From positions 1 through 31,789 of the forward strand of contig CAKUPH010000017.1 in the NCBI GenBank assembly GCA_934675115.1: a stretch of DNA of 31,789 nucleotides, given 5' to 3'. Source of the DNA: an uncultured Oscillospiraceae bacterium (lineage in GTDB: Bacteria; Bacillota; Clostridia; Oscillospirales; Oscillospiraceae). Both the position numbers and the translations under genes were made by a program. Of the stretch, positions 1 through 8,878 are shown one piece after another (position 1 is the first letter of the stretch; each line of letters starts with the position of its first letter). A model generated the notes under the pieces. That model was not told the origin of the DNA. It saw only the letters and a program-made list of their open reading frames with translations, and did no database searches.

Positions 1-809
1 CCCAGCTGATACACCCGGTTGGCGTTGTCGAAGAACACCGCCTGCCGGTGGGCCTCCGGCACCAGACGGCGGACGAACTCCACGTAGTTGGGCACGTTCA
101 CCGCCGGGAAATCCGTGCCGAACAGGAACCGGCCCCAGTCGTCCACGTAGGAGATCCAGCCCCGGAGCTGGCGGACGTACTCGCTCTGTTCGTCAAAGTA
201 CCGGCCCAGATCCGTCACGCCCTCCAGCAGGCCGGACAGGTCGGCGCACACGTTGGGATTTTTCTCCAGCACTGCCGCCGCGTCCGCCAGAAAGGGGTTG
301 CCGAAGTGGCACATGACGAACTGCACGTCCGGCCAGTCGGCGGCCACCTCGTCCAGCGTCAGGGGGTGGCTGTATTTGAGCTTGGCCCGGGAGCCCGCGG
401 TCTGGCCCATGTGGACGGCCACCGGCTTGCCGTATTTCCGGGCCAACTCATAACAGGGCGTGTACATCGCATCGGAAATATACTGATAGTTGTAGCCCGG
501 ATAGAGCTTGATGCCCACGCACCGGGGCTGCTTCAGGTTTTCCTCCACCAGCGCCATGGCCTCCGCCGGGTCGGGGTATTCCGCGAGACACCCGCTGTCC
601 AGCCCGATGCAGTAGCTCACCCGGGTGTCGTGGCGGTGGCGCTCCACGTCCAGCGGCCCGTTGCTCATCATCACGCCGTGGACGATGTCCAGCTGCTCCC
701 AGCAGCCCAGCAGCTCCGCCTCGCCGCCGTCGTGGCCCACCTCCCGGAGCCGCTCCTGCATATAGGGGCTGTCCGGGAACAGGTGAAAGTGCGCGTCTAT
801 GATCTTCAT
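1..809 (-). CDS. Amidohydrolase-2 family metal-dependent hydrolase, C-terminus cut off by window edge
   Basis: The gene reads leftward from an ATG at 809-807 and leaves the window, so about 269 residues are visible. It begins MKIIDAHFHLF, giving the D-x-H-x-H metal signature of the amidohydrolase superfamily (H7, H9). Further expected ligand positions appear at H133 (VAVHMGQ), H168 (VMCHFGNP) and D233 (LFGTDFP), the order expected for a TIM-barrel Amidohydro_2 (PF04909) enzyme. Such proteins are cytoplasmic hydrolases or decarboxylases acting on small ring or carboxylate compounds; the substrate cannot be told from sequence. A GGAGG-type site lies just upstream of the start. It is transcribed away from pepF, from its own promoter. 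Family call is firm; specific function is unknown. Confidence 0.85.
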   Translation of the reverse strand, partial: MKIIDAHFHLFPDSPYMQERLREVGHDGGEAELLGCWEQLDIVHGVMMSNGPLDVERHRHDTRVSYCIGLDSGCLAEYPDPAEAMALVEENLKQPRCVGIKLYPGYNYQYISDAMYTPCYELARKYGKPVAVHMGQTAGSRAKLKYSHPLTLDEVAADWPDVQFVMCHFGNPFLADAAAVLEKNPNVCADLSGLLEGVTDLGRYFDEQSEYVRQLRGWISYVDDWGRFLFGTDFPAVNVPNYVEFVRRLVPEAHRQAVFFDNANRVYQL

Positions 810-841
810 GGTGTGTCCTCCCATGTAAAAAGCGTTTTTTT

Positions 842-865
842 CGGCGGCCCGTCCCGCCGTTTTTT
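842..865. other. Short GC hairpin with T-run in the divergent intergenic region
   Basis: CGGCGG (842-847) pairs with CCGCCG (854-859) and is followed on the + strand by six T. On the - strand it lies in the 5' leader of the amidohydrolase transcript, shortly after the proposed start point. It could be a + strand terminator shielding against read-through, or a leader hairpin. The stem is only six pairs, so the call is weak. Confidence 0.3.
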
Positions 866-875
866 CACAACGGCC

Positions 876-904
876 ATTATAGTCCTCACAAACGGCAAAA
901 ACAA
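876..904 (-). promoter_or_regulatory. Probable promoter of the amidohydrolase gene
   Basis: On the - strand a perfect TATAAT (876-881) is preceded, with 17-base spacing, by TTGTTT (899-904), which matches three of six consensus -35 bases. The -10 element is the main support. Confidence 0.5.
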
Positions 905-927
905 GGCCCGTTCCCCGGGATTTGCGG

Positions 928-956
928 TTGAGAATCGAAAGATAGTGTGATAAGAT
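928..956 (+). promoter_or_regulatory. Probable promoter of pepF
   Basis: TTGAGA (928-933) and TAAGAT (951-956) are separated by exactly 17 bases. The -10 element is preceded by TGA, an extended -10 arrangement. It sits about 30 bases before the pepF start codon, which fits a short leader carrying the GGAGG at 978-982. Confidence 0.6.
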
Positions 957-988
957 GTGTCCATCAATTTCTATATTGGAGGTCCACC

Positions 989-2797
989 ATGGCAAAACAG
1001 AAAAAAATCCCGGAGCGCTGCGACGTTCCGGAGCAGTATACCTGGAACACCGCCGACCTGTACGTCTCCGACGAGGTGTGGCAGGAATCCTTCGACGCGC
1101 TTCAGGCCAAAGTCCCCCAGCTGGCGGCCTACGCCGGTAAGCTCACCGGCAGCGCCGACACCCTGTACGAGTACCTGACCGCCAGTCAGAAGGCGGAGGA
1201 CGAGCTGGGCAAGCTGTTCAACTATGCCCAGCGCAAGTACGATCAGGACACCCGCGTGGCCGCGTACCAGTCCATGTCCGGCAAGATCATGGGGCTGGCT
1301 GTGGAGATGCAGAGCGCCACCGCCTTCACCACCCCCGAGCTGCTCACCCTGTCCGCCGACGATCTGGAGAAGTTCTACGCCGAGAAGCCGGAGCTGGCCC
1401 TGTACCGCCGGTTCTTCACCATCCTCATGGATAAGAAGGAGCACATCCTGTCCGACGCGGAGGAGAAGCTGCTGGCCGCCGCCGGGGAGATGGCCAACGC
1501 CCCCGACGACGTGTACTCCAAGCTCACCAACGCCGACCTGACCTTCCCCGACGCGGTGGACAGCGAGGACGAGCACCACGCCATCAGCGACGGCTCCTAC
1601 GTCCCCTGCCTGATGAGCGAGGACCGCACCCTCCGCCGCACCGCTTACGAGAGCATGTTCACCGGCTACGGCAGCGTGAAGAACACCCTCGCCTCCGTGC
1701 TGAACGCCCAGTGCAGGCAGCTGCTGTTCTACGCCAACGCCCGGAAGTACCCCAACACCCTCGCCGCCGCTCTGGGCAATACCCGGGTGCCCGAGCAGGT
1801 GTACCACAACCTCATCGACACGGTGAACAGAAACCTCGACAAGATGCACCGCTACGTCCGCCTGCGCAAGAGGCTGCTGGGTCTGGACAAGCTGCACATG
1901 TACGACGTCTACACCCCCATGGTGTCCGGCGTGGACCGGGCCATCCCCTACGAGGAGGCCAGGGATACCGTGTACGAGGCCCTCGCTCCTCTGGGCGACA
2001 AGTACCGCGCCGTCCTGAAGGAGGGCTTCGACAGCCGCTGGATCGACGTGTATGAGAACACCGGCAAGCGCTCCGGCGCCTACTCCAGCGGCACCGGCGA
2101 GCCCCATCCCTTCGTCCTGCTCAACCACAACGATGATCTGGACTCCATGTTCACGCTGGCCCACGAGATGGGCCACGCCCTCCACTCCTACTTCTCCACC
2201 AGGACCCAGCCCCCCGTCTACCGGGACTACGTGATCTTCGTGGCCGAGGTGGCCTCCACCTGCAACGAGGCCCTGCTCATGGAGTACCTGCTGGGCCGCA
2301 CCGGGGACAAGAAGGAGCGGGCTTACCTCATCAACCACTTCCTCGACCAGTTCAAGGGTACCCTGTACCGCCAGACCATGTTCGCCGAGTTCGAGCTGAA
2401 GATCAACCAGTTGGCCGCCCAGGGCGAGACCCTCACCGCCGACCTGCTGTGCCGGGAGTACCGCGCCCTCAACGAAAAGTATTACGGCCCCGACATGATC
2501 ACCGACGACAGCATCGCGCTGGAGTGGGCCCGCATCCCCCACTTCTACTACAATTATTATGTCTACCAGTACGCCACCAGCTACTCCGCCGCCATCGCCG
2601 TCTCCCGCCGCATCCTGACCGAGGGCGAGAGCGCCGTGAAGGACTATCTGGAGTTCCTGTCCGGCGGCGGCTCCAAGGACCCCATCGACCTGCTCCGGGG
2701 CGCAGGGGTGGACATGGCCGAGCCCAAGCCCATTCAGGACGCGCTGGATCTGTTCGGCGAGCTGCTGGACGAGATGGAGGCCCTCATGGCGGAGTGA
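989..2797 (+). CDS. pepF: Oligoendopeptidase F, M3B family zinc metallopeptidase
   Basis: A 602-residue protein, the normal size for PepF. It cleaves short oligopeptides in the cytoplasm. The zinc site is clear: HEMGH with H392, E393 and H396, and the third ligand E420 in EVASTCNE, 28 residues after the first histidine as in M3 peptidases. The oligoendopeptidase F N-terminal domain precedes the catalytic domain. The start is the ATG at 989 because GGAGG at 978-982 is six bases upstream; an in-frame start at 947 would lie inside the promoter. It is monocistronic, ending at a strong terminator. Close to a peptide-type importer operon, it could process imported peptides; that link is inference from proximity. 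Confidence 0.95.
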   Translation: MAKQKKIPERCDVPEQYTWNTADLYVSDEVWQESFDALQAKVPQLAAYAGKLTGSADTLYEYLTASQKAEDELGKLFNYAQRKYDQDTRVAAYQSMSGKIMGLAVEMQSATAFTTPELLTLSADDLEKFYAEKPELALYRRFFTILMDKKEHILSDAEEKLLAAAGEMANAPDDVYSKLTNADLTFPDAVDSEDEHHAISDGSYVPCLMSEDRTLRRTAYESMFTGYGSVKNTLASVLNAQCRQLLFYANARKYPNTLAAALGNTRVPEQVYHNLIDTVNRNLDKMHRYVRLRKRLLGLDKLHMYDVYTPMVSGVDRAIPYEEARDTVYEALAPLGDKYRAVLKEGFDSRWIDVYENTGKRSGAYSSGTGEPHPFVLLNHNDDLDSMFTLAHEMGHALHSYFSTRTQPPVYRDYVIFVAEVASTCNEALLMEYLLGRTGDKKERAYLINHFLDQFKGTLYRQTMFAEFELKINQLAAQGETLTADLLCREYRALNEKYYGPDMITDDSIALEWARIPHFYYNYYVYQYATSYSAAIAVSRRILTEGESAVKDYLEFLSGGGSKDPIDLLRGAGVDMAEPKPIQDALDLFGELLDEMEALMAE

Positions 2798-2828
2798 TCT
2801 CCGTCCTCATCTCACAAACAAACAATGC

Positions 2829-2872
2829 GGAAACCCCCGGCGGACGCTGTCCGCCGGGGGTTTCCTGTTTTT
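2829..2872. terminator. Bidirectional intrinsic terminator between pepF and the AraC-type gene
   Basis: A perfect 16-base-pair stem (2829-2844 with 2850-2865) has a 5-base loop. It is followed by a T-rich tract on the + strand. The facing genes converge here; on the - strand the hairpin lies about 6 bases beyond the regulator's stop codon. It serves pepF well and probably both genes. Confidence 0.9.
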
Positions 2873-3962
2873 ATTTCTGTGTCGGCTGGGCCCGCTTCTG
2901 CTCCCGGAATTCCGCCGGGGTGCAGCTGTAATGCTCCTGAAACAGCCGGTAAAAATGGCTGATGTTCTGGTATCCCACGTCGTTTGCGATGGCGGTGATG
3001 GCCCGGTCGGTGGTCTCGATGAGCTCCGCCGCCTTCACCAGCCGGATGTTCCGCACCAGATCCACGAAGCTCTCGCCGGTAAGCCGCTTCACCAGCCGCC
3101 CCATATAAGCGGGGTTGAAGTGGAAGTGCTCCGAGGCGGAGGCCAGCGTGACGGTGTCGAAGTTGGCGAAGATGTAGTCCACCAACTCGGAGGCATTGGG
3201 CGGCACGCCCTCCGCCTTGGGGGAGACGGTCTTTTCATTGCTGTACCGGATGAGCAGGTCGTGGTAGATGAGGAATACATAGCTGCTGAGCACCTCATCC
3301 ATGACGGGCACGTTGCCCGCAAAGGCAAAGATGCTGTATATCAGGAAGCGCAGCACCTTGTCCGACGGAGAGCGGTGGAAGGCGATATAGGTGTTGTCGC
3401 CGGAAAAGGCGGAGCCGAACAGCGCCTGCTCGAAAAACGGAGTGAAGATATTGTCCCGGGGCAGACGGGGCATCAAAACGTTGCTGAGATAATACTTCGT
3501 AAAGAAGCAGTCGATGAAGAAATCGTCACTCCCGACAGCGGAAATGGTGTAGTCTACATCGGCATTGAGCAGGCACAGCTCGTCCTGATCGAGAATGAGG
3601 GTCTGTCCCTCGACGACGATGCGGATCTGCCCGCTGTAGGCGTAGATGAGCCGGACGCAGGGAATGCTGTTGAGCTGCCGCCGGTAGCAGTGGAAGCCCA
3701 GCTGCCGGTACGGCATCAGCCGGGCCCGGCGGGCGTCCGGCGACAGCTGCGCGATGTTCCAGATCTCGTGCCGGTTGGCGATCTCCAGCCGCTTCAGGCA
3801 CAGATGCTCATAATCCGGATCGCACAGGAGACGGTTGAGGCCGGCGATCTCGTTGTTCTGGACATAGTTCTCGACGGCGTCCTCCACCTCCATGAGCCTG
3901 CGCAGGCGCAGGTCCGTTTCCGGCGTATGAGGCTCCGGCGCGATCAGTCCCCGTTTCTCCAC
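2871..3962 (-). CDS. AraC-family transcriptional regulator
   Basis: About 363 residues from a GTG at 3962, chosen because GGGGGTGAG lies just upstream. An in-frame ATG at 4031 would add 23 residues and run through the operator-like repeats, so it is less likely. A middle region (about residues 100-155) resembles a cupin-type sensing domain. The C-terminal 95 residues (about 258-353) hold two helix-turn-helix units, ending with the typical AIANDVGYQNISHFYRLF and TPAEFRE segments. The gene is divergent from the ABC importer operon, the usual layout for an AraC activator of a neighbouring uptake operon. The inducer is unknown. The family assignment is certain; the target is inference. Confidence 0.9.
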   Translation of the reverse strand: MEKRGLIAPEPHTPETDLRLRRLMEVEDAVENYVQNNEIAGLNRLLCDPDYEHLCLKRLEIANRHEIWNIAQLSPDARRARLMPYRQLGFHCYRRQLNSIPCVRLIYAYSGQIRIVVEGQTLILDQDELCLLNADVDYTISAVGSDDFFIDCFFTKYYLSNVLMPRLPRDNIFTPFFEQALFGSAFSGDNTYIAFHRSPSDKVLRFLIYSIFAFAGNVPVMDEVLSSYVFLIYHDLLIRYSNEKTVSPKAEGVPPNASELVDYIFANFDTVTLASASEHFHFNPAYMGRLVKRLTGESFVDLVRNIRLVKAAELIETTDRAITAIANDVGYQNISHFYRLFQEHYSCTPAEFREQKRAQPTQK

Positions 3963-3981
3963 TTGCTCACCCCCAGCACAG

Positions 3982-4033
3982 TGTCTGTTTTCGACAATGC
4001 AAAATGAAAATGGAATGTCCATTTTCGACAATG
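3982..4033. promoter_or_regulatory. Operator-like repeats between the AraC gene and the importer operon
   Basis: Two 18-base direct repeats, 3982-3999 and 4016-4033, match at 16 positions and share TTTTCGACAATG; their starts are 34 bases apart. Overlapping them is a perfect inverted repeat, GAAAATGGA (4006-4014) and TCCATTTTC (4018-4026), around a 3-base centre. They lie just upstream of the regulator's start and about 250 bases before the importer operon. Direct repeats about three helical turns apart suit a dimeric AraC protein, so this is a candidate autoregulatory and activation site. Confidence 0.5.
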
Positions 4034-4083
4034 TTCCGTTCAGTTTTCGTCATATCCGAAATCCGCCCCAGGCGCTACAATCC

Positions 4084-4112
4084 TTTACAATAAGACAAAG
4101 GGGTTTTACATT
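4084..4112 (+). promoter_or_regulatory. Possible promoter of the ABC importer operon
   Basis: TTTACA (4084-4089) and TACATT (4107-4112) are 17 bases apart, matching five and four consensus positions. The weak -10 fits an activator-dependent promoter about 50 bases downstream of the repeats. The leader to the start codon would be about 160 bases; apart from this and the repeats I see nothing else definite in 4034-4266. Confidence 0.35.
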
Positions 4113-4279
4113 CCGGCCGGCCCGGTCAGACGAAGCCTGCGGTCGATTTTTATTATTATACCGCATCTCACTGCCCGGGGTCAATGGTGATTCCGGCCAT
4201 CCGGAAGGAGGGGATGGAGACCTTTTTTGTCTTGCACGGCAGACCCAGTCTCAAAAATTTCAAAACGGGAGGAACTAAA

Positions 4280-5860
4280 ATGAAGAACATGAAAAAAGTC
4301 TGGTCGCTCTTGCTTGCTCTGGCCATGATCATGGCTCTGGCTGCCGGCTGCTCCGGCGGCGATAACGGCGGCAGCAGCAACGGCGGAAACGCCGAGAACT
4401 CTCAGCCCGCCGACAACGGCGGCGCCAAGAAGACCAACATCACCATCGGTCTGGACGGCGAGTGGACCACCCTCGACCCCAGCATCGGCGGCAACATGAG
4501 CTATTCCGTTCTGGCCGGCGGCATTTACGAGACCCTGCTGTTCAACGACGGCAGCGGCGACCTGAAGCCCCTGCTGGCCGAGAGCTATGAGTGGCAGGAC
4601 GACACCACGCTGGTGTTCCACCTGCGTCAGGGCGTGAAGTTCCACAACGGCAACGACTTCGCCGCAGACGACGTCCTGTTCACCCTCCAGCGTCTGGCCG
4701 AGAACCCCAACTACATCAACCGCTATGAGTGCATCGACTGGGACAACACCTATGCTGAGGACGACCACACCGTGGTCTTCAAGCTGCACAACTTCAACGC
4801 CTCTCTGACCGAGAACTTCGCCTCCTGCATCTCCTGCATCCTGGACAAGGACTGGTATGAAGAGGTGGGCGAAGAGGGCGCCGCGCAGGAAATGAACGGC
4901 ACCGGCCCGTATGTCCTCACCGAGTGGAAGATGGGCGACTACACCCTGCTGTCCCGCAACGAAAACTACTGGGGCGACGCTCCCTACTACGACACCATCA
5001 CCCTGAAGTGCTACTCCGAGCCCACCACCCGCGTCATGGAGTATCAGACCGGCACTCTTGACATCTGCTACATCAACCGCAGTCAGGATATCGACCAGCT
5101 GGAGTCCGGCGCTTTCGCCGACACCTATGAGGTCGCCCGCGCGGTCCACGGCGTGTGCGGCGTGGGCCTGACCTCCTGGCCCGAGGTCAGCGACGCCTTC
5201 CTCGACCTCCGCGTCCGTCAGGCTATCGCCTACGCCATCGACGTCCCCACTCTGGTGGACTCCGTGGGCGGCTCCGCTCTGACCGTCGCCAACTCCATCC
5301 TGCCCGTGTCCGACTGGGCTTACGCCGATCTGGGCTCCTACAGCTACGATCCCGACAAGTCCCGCGAGCTGCTGGCCGACTACGGCAAGCCCGTGTCCTT
5401 CACCATGGTCATCAACAACTCCGGCTATCAGCCTGACATCGCCGAGGCCCTTCAGGGCTACCTGTCCGAGGTCGGCATCGACATGCAGATCGAGACCTAC
5501 GAGTTCGCCACCTTCATCTCCAAGCTGATCAACTGCGAGATCGCCGCCACCATCAACAGCAACTCCGGCGGCTCCGACCCCAGCGACTCCTTCACTCCCT
5601 ATGAGCGCAACTCCGGCAACGCCTGCGCCGAGTTCCGCGACGAGGAGCTGCTCACCCTGCTGGAGCAGGCCAAGAACGAGGCCGACGTGGAGACCCGTAA
5701 GGGCATGTACAAAGAGATCCAGCAGATCGTCCACGACAACTTCTACTTCATCCCCCTGTACACCGGCCGCACCGTCTACGCTGTGCGCAACGGCATCACC
5801 GGCGTGGAGGACAGCCTCACCAGCGAGAACGCCATCACCCTCGGCATGCTCGGCGGCTGA
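4280..5860 (+). CDS. ABC transporter substrate-binding lipoprotein, peptide/opine type (SBP_bac_5)
   Basis: A 526-residue secreted lipoprotein that should capture the substrate outside the membrane for the following permeases and ATPases. The N-terminus has a basic start, a hydrophobic stretch and a lipobox (MALAAGC, lipidated Cys24), then a low-complexity Gly/Ser/Asn linker. The mature part follows the family-5 pattern: LDPSIGG near the start of the domain, a central VKFHNGNDF segment, and a C-terminal EIQQIVHDNFYFIPLY stretch. GGGAGG at 4267-4272 fixes the ATG at 4280. This family binds di- or oligopeptides but also opines, nickel and sugars, so the ligand is open. It is the first gene of the operon and is followed by a hairpin. 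Confidence 0.93.
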   Translation: MKNMKKVWSLLLALAMIMALAAGCSGGDNGGSSNGGNAENSQPADNGGAKKTNITIGLDGEWTTLDPSIGGNMSYSVLAGGIYETLLFNDGSGDLKPLLAESYEWQDDTTLVFHLRQGVKFHNGNDFAADDVLFTLQRLAENPNYINRYECIDWDNTYAEDDHTVVFKLHNFNASLTENFASCISCILDKDWYEEVGEEGAAQEMNGTGPYVLTEWKMGDYTLLSRNENYWGDAPYYDTITLKCYSEPTTRVMEYQTGTLDICYINRSQDIDQLESGAFADTYEVARAVHGVCGVGLTSWPEVSDAFLDLRVRQAIAYAIDVPTLVDSVGGSALTVANSILPVSDWAYADLGSYSYDPDKSRELLADYGKPVSFTMVINNSGYQPDIAEALQGYLSEVGIDMQIETYEFATFISKLINCEIAATINSNSGGSDPSDSFTPYERNSGNACAEFRDEELLTLLEQAKNEADVETRKGMYKEIQQIVHDNFYFIPLYTGRTVYAVRNGITGVEDSLTSENAITLGMLGG

Positions 5861-5901
5861 CGCGCTGACCGTCTGCTGACGCGAAAACCCGAAAACTTCA
5901 T

Positions 5902-5944
5902 GGGCCAGCGGAGGCCGGGAGGCACATCCCGCTTCCGCTGGCCC
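5902..5944 (+). other. Intercistronic hairpin after the binding-protein gene
   Basis: An 11-base perfect stem (5902-5912 with 5934-5944) encloses a second 5-base stem (5916-5920 with 5927-5931). No T-run follows, so it is not an ordinary terminator. Such structures after binding-protein genes commonly stabilise the upstream message or reduce read-through, giving more binding protein than permease. That role here is inference. Confidence 0.55.
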
Positions 5945-6006
5945 CACGCATTTACGGAAACTCTACCCCTGTGAAAACGGACTGATTTTTGGAAGGAGGT
6001 CCTTGT

Positions 6007-7002
6007 ATGATCCGATACATCATCCGGCGTATTCTCCTGATGATCCCCATCCTTCTGGGCGTGATCATCGTGGTATTCACCATCAACTTCTGCAGCGAGA
6101 GCAGCCCCGCCGTCACCATTCTGGGCGCCACCGCCACCCCCGAAAAGGTGGCTCAGGTGGAGCATGAGCTGGGCCTTGACCGGCCCTATCTCGAACAGCT
6201 GGGCAGCTATCTCTACAATCTGGTCGTCAAGCGCGACCTGGGCAATTCCTACGTCTATAAGACTCCCGTGGCCAAGCTCATCGCCGCCCGCCTGCCCAGC
6301 ACCGTCAAGGTGGGCCTCATGGGCGTCGTGCTCAGCGTCATCATCGGCATCCCGCTGGGCGTGCTGGCCGCCGTCAAACAATATTCCGTGCTGGACTACG
6401 GCGCGACGTTTTTGTCCGTCATCCTGTCCGCCGTGCCCAGCTTCTGGCTGGCCCTGATGCTCATCACCATTTTCTCGGTGAACCTGCACTGGCTGCCCGT
6501 CTCCGGCGTGGGCACGTGGAAGCACTACGTCCTGCCCGTCATCTCCGTGGCCATCGGCCCCATCGCCATGATCACCCGTATGACCCGCTCCTCCATGCTG
6601 GAGGTCATCCGGCAGGACTACATCCGCACCGCCCGGGCCAAGGGCCTGTCTGAGGGCAACGTCATCATCCATCACGTGCTCCAGAACGGCCTCATCCCCG
6701 TGGCCACCATCGTGGGCATGATGATCGGCATCTCCATGACCGGCGCCATCATCGTGGAGACCATCTTCAACATCCCCGGCCTCGGTACGCTGATGAACTC
6801 CTCCATCTCCTCCAAGGACTACATCACGGTTCAGGGCTGCGTGCTGATCTGCGCCTTTATCGTCACCACCATGAACCTGCTCACCGACATCGCATACGCC
6901 TTCATCGATCCCCGCATCAAGGCCCAGTACGCCGCGGCCGGCACCAGCCGCAAGCGGGAGAGCAAAAAGGAAGAAAAAACGAAGGGAGGCAGCGCCGCAT
7001 GA
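6007..7002 (+). CDS. ABC transporter permease, DppB/OppB type
   Basis: A 331-residue inner-membrane protein with about six membrane segments, starting with MIRYIIRRILLMIPILLG, the standard opening of DppB-like permeases. The cytoplasmic loop that contacts the ATPases is visible as YIRTARAKGLSEGNVIIHHV. AGGAGG at 5994-5999 supports the ATG at 6007. It pairs with the next gene to form the membrane channel. The stop overlaps the next start by four bases (ATGA), so the two are translationally coupled. The basic C-terminal tail (KRESKKEEKTKGG) is an extension beyond the last membrane segment. Confidence 0.95.
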   Translation: MIRYIIRRILLMIPILLGVIIVVFTINFCSESSPAVTILGATATPEKVAQVEHELGLDRPYLEQLGSYLYNLVVKRDLGNSYVYKTPVAKLIAARLPSTVKVGLMGVVLSVIIGIPLGVLAAVKQYSVLDYGATFLSVILSAVPSFWLALMLITIFSVNLHWLPVSGVGTWKHYVLPVISVAIGPIAMITRMTRSSMLEVIRQDYIRTARAKGLSEGNVIIHHVLQNGLIPVATIVGMMIGISMTGAIIVETIFNIPGLGTLMNSSISSKDYITVQGCVLICAFIVTTMNLLTDIAYAFIDPRIKAQYAAAGTSRKRESKKEEKTKGGSAA

Positions 7003-7892
7003 CTACCCCTGCCGCATCCGGGGCCGCTACGCCCCGCAGCAAGAAAAAGCGCCGCAGTCAGGCCGGCGAGATCTGGCGCCGCCTGAAAAAGAGCAAGCCC
7101 GCCATGATCTCTCTGGCGTTCATCATCTTCCTGATCCTGTGCGCCGTGTTCGCCCCTTTCATCGCCCCCTACGACTACGCCAAGCAGGATCTGGCCTCCA
7201 AGTTCGTCATGCCCTGTCTGGAGCACCCGCTGGGCACCGATAACTTCGGCCGCGACCTGCTGTCCCGCCTGATCTACGGCGGACGCATCTCCCTGCTGGT
7301 GTCCTTCTTCTCCGTGGCCCTGAGCGTCGGCATCGCCGTCATTCTGGGCGTCACCGTAGGCTACTTCGGCGGCATGTACGACAATATCGTCATGCGTATT
7401 CTGGACATCTTCATGGCCATCCCGGGCATGATGCTGGCCATCTCCATCTCCGCCGCCCTCGGCCCCGGCCTGATCAACACCGGCATCGCCATCTCCATCG
7501 GCGGCATACCGCCCTTTGCCCGGCAGCTGCGTGCCTCGGTCATGCTGGTGCGCGAGGAGGAGTTCGTCGAGGCGTCCCACGCCTTCGGCGCCAGCCACTG
7601 GCGCATCATGTTCAAGCACATCCTGCCCAACACGCTGGCCCCCATCATCGTGCAGATCTCCCTGCGTCTGGGCGAGAACATCCTGTCCATCGCCGGTCTG
7701 TCCTTCATCGGTCTGGGCGTTATGCCCCCCACGCCGGAATGGGGCAACATCCTGTCCTCCGGCCGTGAGTTCATCTCGGTGTACTGGCCCCTCATCACCT
7801 TCCCCGGCATCCTGATCGGCCTGACCATGCTGGCCTTCAACCTGCTGGGCGACGGCCTGCGGGACGCCATGGACCCGCGTCTGAAGCAGTAA
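6999..7892 (+). CDS. ABC transporter permease, DppC/OppC type
   Basis: A 297-residue membrane protein. It has a basic cytoplasmic N-terminus (about 40 residues), a first membrane helix, then [18 protein letters not shown], a conserved segment of DppC-like permeases. The ATPase-contact loop reads [20 protein letters not shown], followed by [10 protein letters not shown]. It overlaps the upstream permease by four bases and is followed by the first ATPase after a 13-base gap holding AAGGAGG. It forms the heterodimeric channel with the product of 6007-7002. Confidence 0.95.
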   Translation: MTTPAASGAATPRSKKKRRSQAGEIWRRLKKSKPAMISLAFIIFLILCAVFAPFIAPYDYAKQDLASKFVMPCLEHPLGTDNFGRDLLSRLIYGGRISLLVSFFSVALSVGIAVILGVTVGYFGGMYDNIVMRILDIFMAIPGMMLAISISAALGPGLINTGIAISIGGIPPFARQLRASVMLVREEEFVEASHAFGASHWRIMFKHILPNTLAPIIVQISLRLGENILSIAGLSFIGLGVMPPTPEWGNILSSGREFISVYWPLITFPGILIGLTMLAFNLLGDGLRDAMDPRLKQ

Positions 7893-7905
7893 GGAGGCAC
7901 AGAAC

Positions 7906-8877
7906 ATGAGTTTGTTGGAGATCAAAGACCTGTCCATCCAGTATGTGACAGACGAAAGCGTCGTTTCCGCCGTCAATGGCATCTCCCTGACGCTGGACGA
8001 GGGCACCACCCTCGGTCTGGTGGGCGAGACCGGCGCAGGCAAGACCACCACCGCACTGGGCATCATGCGTCTGGTGCCCGATCCCCCCGGAAAGATCACC
8101 GGCGGCCAGATCCTCTACCGCGGCGAGGACCTCTTCCAGAAGTCCGAGCGCGAGATGCGCAGGATCCGCGGCAAGGACATCTCCATGATCTTTCAGGACC
8201 CCATGACCGCCCTGAACCCCGTCCACCCCGTGGGCCGGCAGATCGCGGAGGTCATCAAGCTCCACCAGAACTGCTCCGCCAAGGAGGCGGCCAAGCGGGC
8301 CGGCGAGATGCTGGAGAAGGTGGGCATCCCCGCCGAGCGCGCCGCCGACTTCCCCCATCAGTTCTCCGGCGGCATGAAGCAGCGCGTCGTCATCGCCATC
8401 GCGCTGGCCTGCGACCCGGTGCTCCTCATCGCCGACGAGCCCACCACCGCGCTGGACGTGACCATTCAGGCCCAGGTACTGGACATGATCAACAACCTGA
8501 AAAAGGAATTCAACACCGCCATGCTGCTCATCACCCATGATCTGGGCATCGTGGCCGAGACCTGCGACCGGGTGGCCATCATGTACGCCGGTCAAATCGT
8601 GGAGTACGGCGACCTGCCCGCCATCTTCGACCACACGGCCCACCCTTATACTCAGGGCCTGTTCGGCTCCATCCCCCGTCTGGACATCGATGTGGATGAG
8701 CTGTCCCCCATTCAGGGCCTCATGCCCGACCCGGCCAACCTGCCCACCGGCTGCAAGTTCCATCCCCGGTGTCCCTACGCCACCGAGATGTGCGCCCAGC
8801 AGGAGCCTGAGCTGACCCAGCTGGGTAAAAATCACTGGAGCCGCTGCTTCAAGACCGCACAGGAAGGAGGGGTATGA
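7906..8877 (+). CDS. ABC transporter ATP-binding protein, DppD/OppD type
   Basis: A 323-residue cytoplasmic ATPase powering the importer. Walker A is GETGAGKT (residues 40-47), the signature is FSGGMKQRV, and Walker B is [12 protein letters not shown] followed by a switch histidine in LLITHDLG. The C-terminal oligopeptide/dipeptide transporter extension carries a cysteine-rich segment ([15 protein letters not shown]) seen in DppD/DppF proteins, where the cysteines bind an iron-sulfur cluster in characterised members. It starts after AAGGAGG and is followed one base later by the second ATPase gene. Confidence 0.95.
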   Translation: MSLLEIKDLSIQYVTDESVVSAVNGISLTLDEGTTLGLVGETGAGKTTTALGIMRLVPDPPGKITGGQILYRGEDLFQKSEREMRRIRGKDISMIFQDPMTALNPVHPVGRQIAEVIKLHQNCSAKEAAKRAGEMLEKVGIPAERAADFPHQFSGGMKQRVVIAIALACDPVLLIADEPTTALDVTIQAQVLDMINNLKKEFNTAMLLITHDLGIVAETCDRVAIMYAGQIVEYGDLPAIFDHTAHPYTQGLFGSIPRLDIDVDELSPIQGLMPDPANLPTGCKFHPRCPYATEMCAQQEPELTQLGKNHWSRCFKTAQEGGV

Positions 8878-8878
8878 C

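Noticed and set aside
971..2542. Long open frame antisense to pepF
   Set aside because: PepF has an intact zinc site and normal length on the other strand; the antisense product is repetitive Val/Gly/Leu-rich sequence with no ribosome site.
4181..5947. Long antisense frame over the binding-protein gene
   Set aside because: The + strand encodes a lipoprotein with a proper lipobox; the antisense frame is a GC-driven shadow.
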